Shown: positions 1-13,851, counted from the first letter of the stretch. The stretch: 64,000 nucleotides of DNA from Lycorma delicatula (GCF_047948215.1 NC_134458.1:140042536-140106535), one strand, 5' to 3'. Program-made: numbers and translations. Notes: generated by a model from the letters alone, not told the origin.

Positions 1-356
1 TGTGTGTGTGTATAAATATTAAAATTACGTTAAGAGTATCATATTGTTTAAAAGTTTTATCTCAAAAAATTATAAGAAATGTTTTATTAAGAATTGTTTT
101 AGAAGTGAGTGGAAAGAGATGAATAAATGCTTTATAAGTTTTTCTTGTAGTCTAGTTTATATTCAAAAGAAAAATAATTTTAACATAAAATCTATCTACG
201 AACTTTATATTTTTAACGAGAACATTTATTTAATGGAATAATATTATATGATATAAAATATGACAAGATTTATTGTTGCGTAGTATATATATATAAATAT
301 ACGTATATAGAGAGACCGAATGCAAAAATCATTTAAAAAATTTACACTTTACACAT
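1..356. other. AT-rich stretch, no gene seen
   Basis: The window opens on the end of a short (TG)n run (1-10). A small TA-rich patch lies near 283-310. No coding signal or repeat homology was recognised; the open frame at 44-241 looks like chance AT-rich translation. Confidence 0.6.
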
Positions 357-433
357 CTTCACACGCTTCAAAATTGTCATTTAATCTCATCCTCTGAAGC
401 AATACCTAACGTTGGTCCCAGAGGCAAAAAAAA
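357..433 (+). mobile_element. SINE-1, 3' tail only
   Basis: This 5'-truncated fragment matches the body and tail of the SINE-1 copy at 36957-37122 (there on the minus strand). It begins with a form of CACACGCT.CAAAAT, also seen at 61570-61584, runs through CCTCTGAAGCAATACCTAAC, and ends in GGTCCCAGAGGC plus an A-run. The tRNA-derived head is missing, as expected for 5' truncation during LINE-mediated reverse transcription. Homology is seen directly; the SINE label follows from the other copies having a tRNA-like head. Confidence 0.6.
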
Positions 434-2835
434 GTCTTGTACTGTCTGTTACAAAAGATAATGTTTCTATTGTACAGACTTTCAATAATCGTTACGTAGT
501 TCTGCGAAACGACTGTACTGTTTTCTAACAGACGATAAAAATTCCTTTTAATTTTAAAGTAAATTCTTTCACAATTTTTTCTATCCTGGCATAAAAAGAA
601 ATTATACAATTATGTGCGTACCTTTTTATTACTATTATTATCATTAAAATATATGATTCAGGGAAAAATAAATTTCTATCTTTATTCAGTACCGAAATAA
701 GTTTTTAAATATTGAAACCAATGTGGGAAAAAACTTTTATCCCCTTTAAACGGCAGATAAAATTCTCTTATTAAGATAATTAATACAAATCTTTTGTGTA
801 CTATTTTATCAAAATAATGTGTTGTTAAATATCTCTTTCGGATGAATAGATGAAATATCAGTCACGTTTTATATGAAATTTTTTACGGAATAATGTTTTC
901 ATCATCAAAAATTCTAATTTATAAAAGAAATTCCACAGAAAAAATCAGTTTTTTATTAGTTAATGTTTTTTTTCTTTCAAGTTGTTTGTTACATTATAAT
1001 ATTTAAAAATAAGCTTTTACTGTTTTGACAAATACTAGTGTTACTAAATTTATAATGTTATTATTCGTGGTGAATTCACAGAGTTTGATTTTATACATAA
1101 ATCTCGAATTTTTTAATATACCATAAAATTCAGTCTATATTTTTCTTTTAAAGTAGGTTCATATTGTACATTATACTTCTACATTTGTTTATATTAATTT
1201 TAATGTGTCATTTATTAGAGTTGGATTTCTCTGGCTCGGATCTATTTTTTTTTTTGTCTTTCCTTTATAGACATGAAAATGTATAACTAGTCTTATGTAA
1301 ACAAAATCAATTTTGTATAGTAATATATTTAGAATGAGTTTCGTTAAAGAAAGGAAGAATAGTATTGAAAAAAAAAGGATCGGTTAACTTATCGATACTT
1401 TTTACTGTAGAAAATGTACACGACGGGATGGAAATTATCACGTAAGTGATTGATATATCATTGTATAAAAAATATTTTCTGCGTATATGTGTTTATAGGT
1501 CAAGTGATGAATAAAGAAAGAAAATAGGAATTTGATGAAGGAGAACGTGCATTATTTTTTCTCAATACTATCGTCTCATGACGATAGTGATCGTATAAAA
1601 ACTACATGTTACGTCGATGATGACGTAGAAAAATAAACGAACCGTCAAACCGTCAAATAAGTAACTATCTTCTTATGTTCTGTCATTAGATGTTCTTTTG
1701 TAGTGACACCATAACGTTATTTAACGTAATGATGCGTTCTTTTGACCTACAATACATTCTTTATTAAAGGTACTACGGATGGAGGAATTTTTCAAACGTA
1801 TTGCATTTACTTTGAGTCGTTGCGTTCATACAGTTCACTGATCTTAACATAAAACGCGTGCTATGGCTATGTGTGTGTATGCGCGCGCGTTCACCATTGA
1901 TCACGCATGCACCGTTTTTTCGAATGAATATTTTGTTTTAATAACGTGGAGATCTTTAACAAATTTTGTAACGTAGTTTAGTAGTGAGTTAATATCAATA
2001 AGTTCTGTCAAAGCGTTCGTTGTTTTCGGCCATATTCTTAAATTTTCAACAAACTTATAACATTATACGTTTTTCTTTCCCAAACATTTTGTTCCAACTT
2101 TAAATAAAATTAAAAAGTAGACTTTATCGACATGTACACTTCCTTCGAAACTATATATTTTCATTTTTAATTTATACTATCAGATCACCAGAAAAATAAA
2201 AATAAACATTAATAAATAGTTATAAAAAAATGAAGCTCCTTGATAAATGGCCATTGAAAAAAATATAAAATAGGATCGGGCTTCATAAATCTTATTTAAA
2301 TTGTAAAATGTAAAGCTAGACGGCCATTTAGATTGCAAAACATTAAAATAGTAAAAACTACTCAAAAAGTTTACAGAATGATATGAAAGTATAGAAACGG
2401 CTTTGTATTTCAAAACTGAGGGATAATGGGAAGTAGAAACAGGTGCGGATCTATATAGTTATAAAATTGCCTTTAGTAAGGTCTTTTAACTATATTTTAA
2501 AATTAAATATAATTATAATAAAAAATAAATAATATCAGTTGACCTAGCCATTTAATTTGTACTAATGTTGCAAATTATTAATTTTGTGTACTATATTATT
2601 TATTGTGACAGCAGTTATTTAATTCTAACGTTAATTGTTTAAAGTTATTTAACTAACTTAAAACGTACATAAAATTTTATTTCACTAATAACTTCTGATT
2701 ATTTTTATATATTTTTTTCCTATTATTGAATTATTATTTGTAAATATTTTTACAATCAAAGGTTTATAATTATCAACAAATCAATATATTTGAATTAGAA
2801 AAAAAGTCGGAAATGAAGTCAGATCCGAACCGATG
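434..2835. other. AT-rich stretch, no gene seen
   Basis: No convincing coding frame or transposon homology was found here. A short alternating purine/pyrimidine run (TGTGTGTATGCGCGCGCG) lies near 1871-1890, and two perfect hairpins at 1567-1627 are listed separately. Confidence 0.55.
1567..1627. repeat. Two adjacent perfect hairpins
   Basis: ACTATCGTC and GACGATAGT (1567-1588) pair across a 4-base loop. About 20 bases on, TACGTC and GACGTA (1610-1627) pair across 6 bases. Both are perfect and less AT-rich than their surroundings. No function is assigned. Confidence 0.5.
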
Positions 2836-3264
2836 TACCTTCCCCTTGTAAGATCAAAATATTTCATTAATTAAAATTTTATTTGGCTATAACTCAGGAA
2901 CCAATGAAAATAAGTACCACTTATGATATATCGTCGAAAAGCTCTTAATGAGAACTATATTACTGCAGTTAAAGAAAAAGTCCAAAATCCAAATTTTTTG
3001 AGGTTTTGTGCTTTTTTGAACACTGATAGTCCAGTCGATTGCAATCAAACGGGAAGGTGAACACAACTGGATGTTACAAGAGCCTTAAAGCCAAAATTTC
3101 AACATCCTACGGCTAATCGTTTTTTAGTTAAGCGAGATACATACGCACATACGTACGTACTTACAGTCGTCACGCTTAAACTAGTCAAAATGGATTCAGG
3201 GATGATCAAAATGGATATTTCCGTTAAAATCTGAAATTTTTCCTTTACTTTGTACAAGGAAGTA
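2836..3264. mobile_element. Candidate non-autonomous inverted-repeat element
   Basis: The right edge reads CTTTACTTTGTACAAGGAAG; its reverse complement resembles the left edge TACCTTCCCCTTGTA, so the ~430 bp segment may have degenerate terminal inverted repeats. The interior has the non-coding style of other repeats here, including an AGTCGATTGCAATCAAAC motif echoed in the duplicated unit at 14017-14095. It encodes nothing recognisable. The left repeat is imperfect, so the boundary is uncertain. Confidence 0.4.
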
Positions 3265-3616
3265 TAAAGTTACTGCGAGGCGTTGTACCTGCTTTTAGTA
3301 CTAAAGCGATTTTATCGTTTTTGAAGCTTTAATTACTTATAAGTCATGTATCACATGTCCATCTTCCTCATAAAAAAAAAGTTTGATTCAATGTGGCGGA
3401 TCCAAGATTACGGAAAAAATTTCAAACACACCAAACGTAGTTTATTCTATAACTATATAGATCTGGACTTGTTTTTACATCCTAGTATCCATCAGTTTTG
3501 AAATATGAAGCCGTTTCCATACTTTAATATCACCCTGAATAAAAATTATGTCAGAAACTATGTAAAATAAAAACAAAGAATTTTTTCCATGTAAAAAATT
3601 TTAAAAGTGTCGGTAC

Positions 3617-3644
3617 ATATTAATAATACATGTATTATTAATAT
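3617..3644. repeat. Perfect 28-bp palindrome
   Basis: The left arm ATATTAATAATACA (3617-3630) is followed directly by its exact reverse complement (3631-3644). It could extrude as a cruciform or be chance in AT-rich DNA; nothing around it suggests a role. Confidence 0.6.
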
Positions 3645-3761
3645 ACACATGTATGTATATGTATTATTCTTAATTCAAGCAGAAACAACGAAGTTCTAGT
3701 TTCTATTTATAATTTTATTAATTAATAATCCTTGATTATTATTCATATTTCTATTTGTGAA

Positions 3762-3780
3762 TATATATATATATATATAT
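3762..3780. repeat. (TA)n microsatellite
   Basis: An uninterrupted TA dinucleotide run. Confidence 0.8.
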
Positions 3781-6700
3781 CTAATAGAGCTTATTATTTA
3801 AAAATAAATTATTTTCAATAAAATTCGATTCAGTTTGTTTTATAAACGAATGAATTTTATTATATATCAGATTTTGTATAAACACATTGCTTTTATATTA
3901 GTTTTTTCTGTATTTGTTGAAGTGGAAATTCAAAAGAAAAAATAGACAAATCTTATGTTTTATCAGCATCGTAAAAATAGTAAACCTTTAAACCGCTTTC
4001 CTTATCTTCTACATTACGACTAAAGGAAATAACCCTGGTAATCTTACTCGAACTACATCGATCGTTAATAAGAAAATAAAACGAAAAACAAAAATACTAA
4101 AACAAATGTATAAGATACAAAGCTTTATTATTTATAGAAATTTATTGAATGATATTAATGTTTAAATATTGTATCAACTAAAAATATGGTTTTATTTGAA
4201 ATAATCACATTACTTGTGATTTTTTAAACAAAATATTTATTTTATAAGTAGTTGGTTTATTTTTAATATTTATTATTCATTTTTAAAAGAAGAAACTATT
4301 AAATTTATCAACCAATCTTTTGACATTATATTATTTATGGTGGCGTATACAGATTGGGATAGTCTGCAATTAAATAAACTACACCCTCCTCTTTTCTTAA
4401 ATTATTCATTGAATTCAAATTAGAGATATCAGATATGTGGGGTTTATAAACCTATTTACAATTTTTTTTTTTTAGTATTTATCTATTCCGATCTGATTAC
4501 ATGTTTGAGGGTTGACCAAAGGAACACATTTAATATTTTTTTGTCTAGGAGTGAAATGTGATTTTTTTTGGCCACTCTTTAACCACATAATGTACACTAC
4601 TGAAAATACAAGAAACGTCTCTATTTTGTAAAGAAAAGGCCAATAACTTGAAGTTCGTCACAGATACTCCATAAGTGACCATTGTAATTAAGTGCTTTCA
4701 AAATAATGTTATACTTTCGTATGTCTTTTTTTATGCTAATAGTATGAGTTACTGGTTTCGAAGGATTCTTATTTAATTTATACAGTAGCGTTGATGTTAA
4801 GCTTCATTTTGACGAATCATTGAATAACCGCCAACTATTCAGCATTATAAGCAATACTCAGATCAGACGCCAAACCTTCTATATCACAACAGGAACACAA
4901 CAGATTTTCATAGTGTCATATTACATCAAGTCTTTATTTCCGTTTCTAAAATATGAAATCTTGGTAGTTTTAATCGATAAATATCACTCATTTAAGCGTG
5001 AACCTAGAAAGTTTGTAATTGCTATTTTGATAAATTCAACTTTCACACCAATCGTTAACTTCCATTTGTAAAATAAGATGTGGTTCACTAATTGATTTTT
5101 CTGGTATGAAATCATCGTCTCTTGAACCTTGTGTCACCGCAGTATTTTCAGAACAATTCTCTTTAGAATCTGAAATCTCCAGCTAAAATAGGCAAATCGT
5201 CTGTATGAGCAACTGATTTCATAGTCCATGGTACATAATATTAATTTTATTTTTTTAAGAAAAACATTTGACATTGTTAAACAGATGTAGCAGTCGTCAT
5301 AATGATTTGTTAGTTCAAACCATAGGTATTGCAAAAGAAGTGTATTCCTTATTCCTTTGTAACTATTGCGTGAACTTAACATCACACCTAATGTAAGTTA
5401 TATTTTACACATTATTATTATATTTTTCACATTATTTATTTTTATCTTAAGTCAATAAGTTTTAAACCCATAAAGTCACAAGCAATTTTGATATTGGCCT
5501 ACGTTAACTCTTTGTAATTAACTTACTACAGATATCACAAAAAAACATATGGAGAATTTTTACACAAACTCGTTTGCGGTTCATTATGTAAATATATGCT
5601 TCGTAAAAAGAAAAAAAATTATTTCAACACTTGATTAATTTATGAAAATAAGCAAATTGATTAATTGGAAAAACTAATGAACAATAATTAATTCAACCAG
5701 AACAATTTAATACGTATTACAGCACACATGTTTAACCACCAGTGGCTTTGGCTGCACTGAGAGGATAAATGATTTTAAAGAGAGAAATATAATTCTAGGA
5801 TGATTCATTAGTTAAATAGATTTGGGATGATATCACATGTTTGATGCAGCTTTTATTTATTCTGCAATTAGTCACACCTAGTCGTACCAGGCATGTTTAT
5901 AACTTAATGCACAAGGTAACCGATCTATTATCCGTCAAAAAATGATGTAATAAGAATCTTCAAACTATGATAGCTGAGAAATGTTGTGAATAGAGCATTT
6001 TTATTAAATTTTCTGTTTCAGCATAAAAAATTACTTTATAAAACATTCATTAATGTATCTGCTCCAAAAATCATGTAGACTAGTGTAATGACACAAAAAT
6101 GACTGTAATATTTTTCTAAATTACTGAAATAGTTTAAATAAATATTTTGTACTTTGTTCCATTCAGTTTTCTTCCATTCAAAAATAATATTGTCATTCTG
6201 ATTTTGTCGTATTAAAAATGAAGATTAAGGATTACAAAATGAAACTGGGAGTTCTATGTCGTCTCCTACCGTTTTTTATCGCGACTCCCGAATTACGTAA
6301 TCAAACACTAATTCAAAATGTAGAAAAATATTTTCTTAAACATTTATGATTAGTAAATTTAAGTTTCTTTTGAATTCCATATTTACTCCTGTAATAATAT
6401 TAAAATACTTATATGAAATTGATCGTTTACCATTCGGCTTTCATGGAATCATCATCTTTAATTTTCATTTTAGTTACTGAATATCTGAGAATATTTTTTT
6501 AAATGTTTTGCACACTATTCTTTTCTTTACCAAAATGATGTCCAGGTAATTTTATGTAGAAATAAGAAACAATGAAATGAAATCTTACTACGTCCACGTC
6601 AAAATATAGAAAAACCTAACGAATTTTATAAAAGAAACATAGTTTTACGACTAATTTAAGATACATGAATCTGATTAAGACCTACAATGGTCACAATTTT

Positions 6701-9700
6701 GTATATAATTAATTTCATTTAATTATTTCTCTATTGTTTTACAGATTTTTATCACGTTTGATTATTTAAAAAATAAAATAATATTTTAACGATTTTCTTT
6801 ATATACAAATGTTTGCCTTGCTAATCTAACACTCACAATTTCGTATAACATATATTCATTGATTTCATTTTATAATTATTACTGAAAAAAAAATTGCTTA
6901 TAAATTTATTTTATTTTCTTGCATTATATCAACTACTATTAAAAAAAATATCTTTGTGATTAATCTATTGAGTATTATAATAAATGAATAATAACAATTG
7001 GAAATCTACGGTCAGATATCTACCTTTTTTTGATCACGGTCCCCGTTTTCTGAAATAAAAATCACCTAATATTATGTTGAAATATTTTATAAAATCTAAT
7101 TGGTTTATTGAAATATCAGAACCATTTTGTTTTATTTAGAATAAAATTTACATGATTACAGTTCGATAAATATTGCACGCAGTCAGTCGGTCGCTACTTT
7201 GCGTACGCATTTATAAATTTTGTTTTTCTCTTAATTACTGAAAAATATTAAAAAATGTTTATTCTCAATTTTTTTTTAATTCTCTATTCCATAAAAATTA
7301 AGGTTATCGTGGAAAATTTATAGACGGATATAAGAAAAGATGATAAATCTAAATCTGGTTGAAGAGAATTAATACTTTCTTGATCGAAATCGAAATAAGT
7401 AAAGTATTACAATGTCAGAATTTTGGATAGTATTTCTTAAAATCTCATTGATTAGCTGATTTTCATAGTAACCTACTTTTATTATAGATTTTATAAAATA
7501 AACGTAACGGTTTTACAACTAGTTTAAAATAAATTGGTCTAACTAGGACTTAGGTCGGTTACTATTTCATAATGGATACATTTAATTAATCAATTTCATT
7601 TTTTAACTGTTTTTGGAAATAATTAGGAATATTTTTCTACTTTGTTTTTGCATTCCATCATCTACCAAATTAAACCGATTTAATGTAAAATCGAGGTTTC
7701 TACTGTCTTGTCGCTTCCACCGGTTCATAAAATGTTTAATTTAATAAAACGTAAATATTTTGAATGATATTTTCCTTACAAGACCATATATTAATAGAAG
7801 TTAATATGATATAGGTTGCACGGTTAAGTTTAAAAGACAGCAATATCGTGAGACAAATGCTAATGCTAGATAATATATTTTTCAGACTGAAAAATTATTA
7901 ATTTTAATTCCGCTGATATACGAGTAAGATAACGTGTTAAATCTGAATAACTAAGTTTAAAACTTTGCAAAACCTTTTGATAACATACTTGGTTTTATTA
8001 CTTTTTAACTGGTGCTTAATGGAATATTACAGATAAGATTCTGAAACCACAGAATTTCATCCAATTTACCCATCTCGACCGACTAATACAGCAATTCATG
8101 ACACAAATCGCAGTCTGCGTCCTGATCAAGAAATAAGATCTTCATAATAAATGATAAACGGTTATGTTACAAACACAAATGTGGAGGTACCTTTAGAATT
8201 ATTTTTGTGTTTCACTCGGGCATGATTTGAGTTAGATTAAATAGGTGGCGCATAAATATATCTTTTTGTACATAAATAAATGTATTATTTTATCGATAAA
8301 TTTTGGTACATGATATTGCTCAGATTTTATTATTAATTTTTTTTAATAATTTCATGATAACGGTTTCAATTTAAATGATGGAAACGTTAATATTATACAT
8401 TTTATTGTATGTAAATTGAAAGTTAAATAAAAAAATTACATTTATGAAAATGTTATTTTTATTCTCTTAGCTAATTTTTACAAATTCCAAAATTCACTGC
8501 ATTTGGCATGTTGTCTGTAAAAAGTTGATTTTTACGAAAAATATTATTAAAGTAAAAAATTTAAATAGAAAAAAATCACCATTTTGAAAAAAAACAATGT
8601 TGTTTCGTTGAAAATAATTTTAAAAATTTGATTGTGAAACGTATTTTCATGAAAAAAGATCTAGTACTTTTAAAGTTTATGACTATTTTAAAATGCATTC
8701 TTTTGAGGGAGTCGTATTTAAATTATGAAGTTGAGATTCATTGTCATTTATTAAGAATCTTACAAACTAAAGCTAAGGCTTATTAGCTGTTTGTGTTAGG
8801 AGAAAAACAAAAAATCGATTTTCTCAAGTTTTATTGATAACAAAAGATTATACTTGTTTTAATAAAAGATTAGTCTAAAAAGCAGGATAGAAAAAAAAAT
8901 TAGTTTGCGATAAAAATGACTTTTTAAAACATCAAAAACTACTTTAGCATGTATTCCAAATTCACATTTCCTATCTGTAGCTTCTAAAATCAGTTATAAG
9001 GCATGCGTAGAATTTTTAAAAATATGTAATATTTTGTATGTACATGCGAATGTATCTGCATATAAACTGAGGTATGTGTTTAAGTTCTTAGAAATATACA
9101 AATTTTCTCTAAAAAAATAAAAAAGATCGTATGGAACTAATAAATCATATATTTAAATTTTTTCTAGATCATAAATAAAAAAAACATTATTAAAAATTAA
9201 TAAAAGTAAACGTTAATAAATGTATTTTTGATCGATATTTCTTAAAACAAAGATAAAAAGAAAATATAAAAATTGCGGCAACTTATCGGTGTGCTCAGTT
9301 TAACTCTGGTTGGATAATCAAGTCACGTTCCATATGACAATGTGATATTGACCTACTATTTTCTTACGGACTCAATTTTATTTTGGAAATAAAAAGACAT
9401 TGTACTAAAGTAACCGAGACGTTTGGGGAAAAAATATATAAAGAAAATAAATGAAAAATCGGAAAGTATGTTCAAAATACAAATGAAAATCTTACTATTA
9501 AGTTTGATTACTTTTGGCTGTCGAATTTTTTTGGTAAATAAAAAGAGAAATGTAAGAAAACATTGCTGAAGGATATAAAAGAAACAGTTGAGTAAAACAT
9601 GTGATATATCAGTAAACGTAAAAAAAGAGAATATCTGAACTGACTACGAATGAGGTGACACTCAGACCGAACAGCTATTTAAAAAGGAGGCATCTCGCGA

Positions 9701-10567
9701 TTTATTGGTCGATAAATTGATGTAGTAGTCAATCTTCAACCAGTCGGTGGTTCCTTCTTTAGTTAGTGAATGCAATAATTTCATCTGTTACTAGAAAACC
9801 TTATAGGTTCAATCTTTTTTTTTCATTCCAGCCAGTAATTGAAATAGCAGATTTAAAGATTTCATTTTATATTTGTGGTTTATATTAGTCCCTGCTTCAG
9901 ATTTTTTTATTTGGTGATAAAAAAAGTGAAATTGAACTGGGTGTTAATTTTCCCTTTCCGGTAGTAATGTTTTTTTAACTGTAGTGAGAATATGCTGTCT
10001 ATTTAATTTTTAAAAAGATTTCCTTTTATCGTTTTTATTTCTAAATTTTAGTTTTACTCTCTAGTCGGAAGAAGGAAAAAAAATTGTTACAGAACTATAC
10101 TTTAGATAACTGATAACCAAATTTGAAACGTTTATTCCTTTGTAGTTGTGATTTATTCTTAGGCCTCCGAAATTAAAAAAGAAAAAATAATAAATAAAAT
10201 AAAATTTATTATTATTTCTTTAATTTATTAATTACTGAGATTTTTTTTATAACATAAGAATTTTTCTGTAAATTTTTACGGCTAAGGGTTCCATTTCAGT
10301 TACAAAGATTTTGAAAACTGGTTTATATTTACCCTCTACAGAATTACTCACGTTTCAAATTTCCATATCTTCCGTTTTTAGTACTCCTTTATAACCCACT
10401 CAGAGTTGTTAATCAAAATATTTTTTCTTCTTATTTATCCTAAAGAGTCTCCTAGGAATATCTATAGCAATTTTCAACTTTTAGCTATTCGAGAAATTGG
10501 GTAATGTGGTTTTATATGAGTGTATAAATTTGGGAATTCTCACTCGCATATAGACACACAAAATATA
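3781..10567. other. Long AT-rich stretch, no gene seen
   Basis: Nearly 7 kb without a recognisable gene or transposon. Open frames at 4820-5071 (+) and 5134-5385 (-) have no recognisable motif. Faint resemblance between roughly 6635-6720 and 7475-7600 (both contain ATTTTATAAAA followed by a TTTTAC.ACTA motif) may be an old duplication but is too diverged to call. Confidence 0.5.
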
Positions 10568-10694
10568 CGAGAGTCATTCAATAAGTAAAGATATAAATAG
10601 CTGTGGAGATAAAACAATAAGTTGGTAACACTGTGATGATTTTTGAGCAGCTGTTTGTATAAATTTTTTTGTTTAAACGTCAAAATTTCATTTT

Positions 10695-11903
10695 ATGATG
10701 GCGAGTCCTCTTGATGTTTACGAATTAGTTGAACAACGTTCAGTGATCTACATTTTACTTTCCAAAGTTAAAAACTGGCTAACATTTACTGGTGACCGAA
10801 CAATATGGACAAAGTTGTATGAATCCCAGAAATTGTTACAAGTGGGTAGAAAAATTTAAAGATGGTCAAACTCAGTGATTGACGAGCACCGTTCTGAACG
10901 CCCGATTGAAGTTTCAACTCCAGCGCTTGAAACACGCATAGACTCTCTTATCCAAGAAGATTGTTGGATTGCAGTTGAGATTGTTGATGAAAAATTACAA
11001 ATAAGTCTTGGTACAGTTCATAACGTTATCACCAACAAGCTCAAGTACCGTATAACAAGCGTAAGGGTTCAAAGAGTTCCAAAAGGTTCCCAAAGGTTCT
11101 TGGGTTTCAAGTACGCAAGATGGGTTCCAAGAGAGTTGACATACCACAAGGAGACAAGACTTAGCTGCCCAGATTTGAAACAACAGTATCAGCAGTAAGG
11201 TCATGCTTTTTTGCTCATAATTCTTTCTCGTGATGATACTGGATTCACCATTATGAACCGGAATCAGAAAGACAAGGATGGTGTGGAAGCACACGAGTTC
11301 ATTAGTCAAGAAAAAATTCCATACCGACCGTCAGTAGAAAATATCATGATGATAATTTTTTGGATTGCAAAATACCCTTTTTTTTCGATTTTCTAGAACA
11401 TCAACGAACAATAAACAACGCATGTTACTTTGACATGTTTGTCAATAAAGTAAAGCCAGCAGTGTTAAAAAAATGACCTGGATCTCAGTGCAAAGGAATC
11501 ATTTTGCTTCATGATAACGTCCGGTCTCCCACGGCCATATAGTCATATAACTCTAAGAGATCATTGATAGTCTAGTCTAGAGAGATAGTCTAGTCTAAGA
11601 GATCATCGATAGTCTCATCGAGAGTCTAACTAAGAGATCATCGATAAATTGCATTCAGCGGTACTGCCTCATCACCGCTATGCAGTCCTGACGTATCCCC
11701 ATCAGATCTCTACTTGTTTGGTCCACTCAAGGGAGAGGTAAGAAGTTTAATGACAATGACGATATCAAAGAAAATGTACTAAATTTGCACGGATATTAAG
11801 ACGATTTCCTTGCAGCAGGCTTAAATTAGCTGATTCAGAGATGGGATAAGTGAATTAATGTTGCTGGAAATTATGTTGAAAAGGGGAACAAAAATGTTGA
11901 TTA
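10695..11903 (+). pseudogene. Mariner transposase pseudogene
   Basis: The ancestral product is a DD34D mariner transposase, which cuts and inserts the element at TA sites. The likely start is the ATG at 10695, giving an N-terminus with DVYELVEQRSVI. Frameshifts then move reading between frames: YKWVEKFKDGQT (about 10825-10870), the helix-turn-helix section in 10875-11050, the first catalytic region as RDDTG in place of GDETW (near 11230), ILLHDNVRSPTAI with the second aspartate (about 11497-11540), and PSDLYLFGPLKGE with the third aspartate at 11705-11707. A GNYVEKG C-terminal signature lies near 11868. A minisatellite interrupts the gene at 11551-11646. In-frame stops and shifts make it non-functional. 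Confidence 0.88.
11551..11646. repeat. Minisatellite inside mariner gene
   Basis: Imperfect tandem copies of a unit close to CTAAGAGATCATCGATAGTC lie between the second and third catalytic aspartates of the mariner pseudogene. Copies vary by small substitutions and partial units. The array arose after insertion of the element and adds to its inactivation. Confidence 0.75.
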
Positions 11904-11948
11904 AATAAACCGTTTTAGTACGACATCAGTTTGTGTCTAATTATTTTC

Positions 11949-11958
11949 AAACACACAC

Positions 11959-12029
<71 letters not shown>
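11949..12029. repeat. (CA)n microsatellite
   Basis: About 80 bp of CA repeats with one CG interruption near the start, directly after the mariner 3' region. Degenerate TA-rich sequence follows to about 12160. Confidence 0.95.
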
Positions 12030-12034
<5 letters not shown>

Positions 12035-12160
12035 AAATAAATAAAATTATATATAAAATGCATATATATACATATATAAAATTTATATAAATATATATAA
12101 TCTGTAATGTATGTGTGTGAATATAGTTATATATACATAACTATATAAGTATAGTTAAAA

Positions 12161-13851
12161 TGTAAGTATGTACATAAAAACTGTTAATTTTTTCTTTAAA
12201 TTGAATAAGAAGCTTATTCTTTAGATATCAGGTGGTTCTATTCTTTAAGGGGTTGAACTTTATAAAACGTTTGCTTTTATGTAGTACATTTTTTGGAAGG
12301 GAAAAGGATTACTATCTAAAATACTTGCAGCTAAAATATTGATTTTTTTTTTAAGCGCAACCAGAGTAACTGGAGTTTTTTTTTAACATTTTTATCGTTT
12401 TTTATTTCATTATCGATTAAAATTTTAACTATCAATAAAATATATCGCATGAAAATATAAACAAGGGGAGCTCTAAAAGTTGTTGGTAATTTTTTCACTG
12501 AAAAACGCGGAAGCATTTGCAGGATGATCTTCCAGGAAAGGAATATAGATTCTTCTTTGTTTCTTCCTACATTTTTTAACAATTTTATTTATAGTTTTAT
12601 TTTTTATTATAGTCTTCCAGTGTTTTTTTTTGTTTTTATCGGTTCTAAACCTTTTATTAAATTGTTTTTTTGCATGAATTTTTTATGTTGTAAAGTTGTT
12701 TATGAATTAATAGTTTGTTGAAAGATTTCTTTACATACAATGATTTTGTCTGAATACAGAAGTAATTTGCCTTGGTTTGGACCCACTGAAGTTCTGAAAA
12801 AAAACGTTGACTAAAAATAATTATGATTAAAGTAATTTCGGTAAAGTAATTCTTAAAAAAAAACAACTATTTAGAAAATAATTTAAAAGGAAATGTTAAA
12901 GAAAAATTAGGGAAACGTTAAAGGAAAATATAAAATAAAATTGTGAAAAGAATTGATTTCTTAGGTAATACTTTTGTAGCGATAAGAGTATTTCTTTGTA
13001 GTGGAAGTAATCGAACTTTACAACTTGACTTCTGAGGTAGAAATGGCTTGACTGAAGTTAATTCCGGCTGAAATGATGGGAATTGATTGATACGAGAAGT
13101 CATAAATGAATATAATTTACGAGGGACATTTATTTTTATAAGCGAAGATTTATTTTTAAATATATATTGGATTTATTTTTACCAATACAGGGCACTTTTT
13201 AAGATAGTTTACGATAAACTTTACGGATTTTATATTTTAACTAAAGAGTCTACAGTTCTCTGATTGGAAAAACAATAAAAAAAGATTCCAATTCGATATC
13301 TTCAACGGTTAAAGAATTAGGTTATTTTTTACAGTAGTTTCTCAAGAAAAGCAAGATTAAAAGTATTCTCAAAAAGCTACTCATGAAGATATTTTGCACA
13401 TAATGGTAGTAAAAATTTGCATAGATAAACTCGGAGTTATTAGAGAGGAGGAAAGCTCAGTCTTTTCACAAGACATATTTACTATGAGGAAAATTTATGT
13501 ATTTATAAAAAAATTAATTGTTTTTGTCCACAAGAAAAATTCTTGTGAGTTATTTTGAACAATAATTGATGATAACCTCTGATTAATATTTTACAAGCAA
13601 TTGAATTTTAAATGAAACTTAATAATTACTTAGAAAATCAGTCTGAACTTTGGTTTTAGCGGAATTTGTAGAAATCGTTACTACACCTGGTCAGATTTTC
13701 TCTAAGGGTGTTTCGGGGAAGGAGAGTGGACAATTTTTCTTTACGTTCTGGAGTCTCCTGAACATGATTCTGCAATGTTTATTTACGTTTATATCGTACA
13801 TATGTATGTATCTATAAATTTTTTTCATCCACTCTACCAAACGAAAATCTT
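12161..13851. other. AT-rich stretch, no gene seen
   Basis: Open frames at 12331-12582 (-), 12524-12721 (+), 12657-12866 (-) and 12918-13103 (-) show only low-complexity K/N/I/F-rich translations. No transposon or RNA gene was recognised. Confidence 0.5.

Larger units (their letters stand above)
10568..11947 (+). mobile_element. Degenerate mariner transposon
   Basis: The left edge follows a TA dinucleotide (10566-10567) and begins CGAGAGTCATTCAATAAG, a mariner-style terminal repeat. A broken mariner transposase fills the interior (separate entry). The right terminal repeat is not clearly recognisable: the sequence after the gene (about 11905-11948) runs directly into a (CA)n array, which may have replaced the end. 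TA target sites and ~1.3 kb length are typical of mariner. The copy cannot be autonomous. Confidence 0.8.

Noticed and set aside
44..241. Open frame of 65 codons
   Set aside because: K/F/I/N-rich translation with no motif; expected by chance in this AT-rich DNA.
4820..5385. Two open frames on opposite strands, 83 codons each
   Set aside because: No domain or homology recognised, no splice context, and similar chance frames occur throughout.
6635..7600. Possible ~850-bp ancient tandem duplication
   Set aside because: Only a few AT-rich words are shared; not separable from background by eye.
8060..8130. Short stretch reading like YPSRPTNTAIHDTNRSLRPD
   Set aside because: Composition looks protein-like, but the frame is very short and I recognise no family or flanking splice sites.
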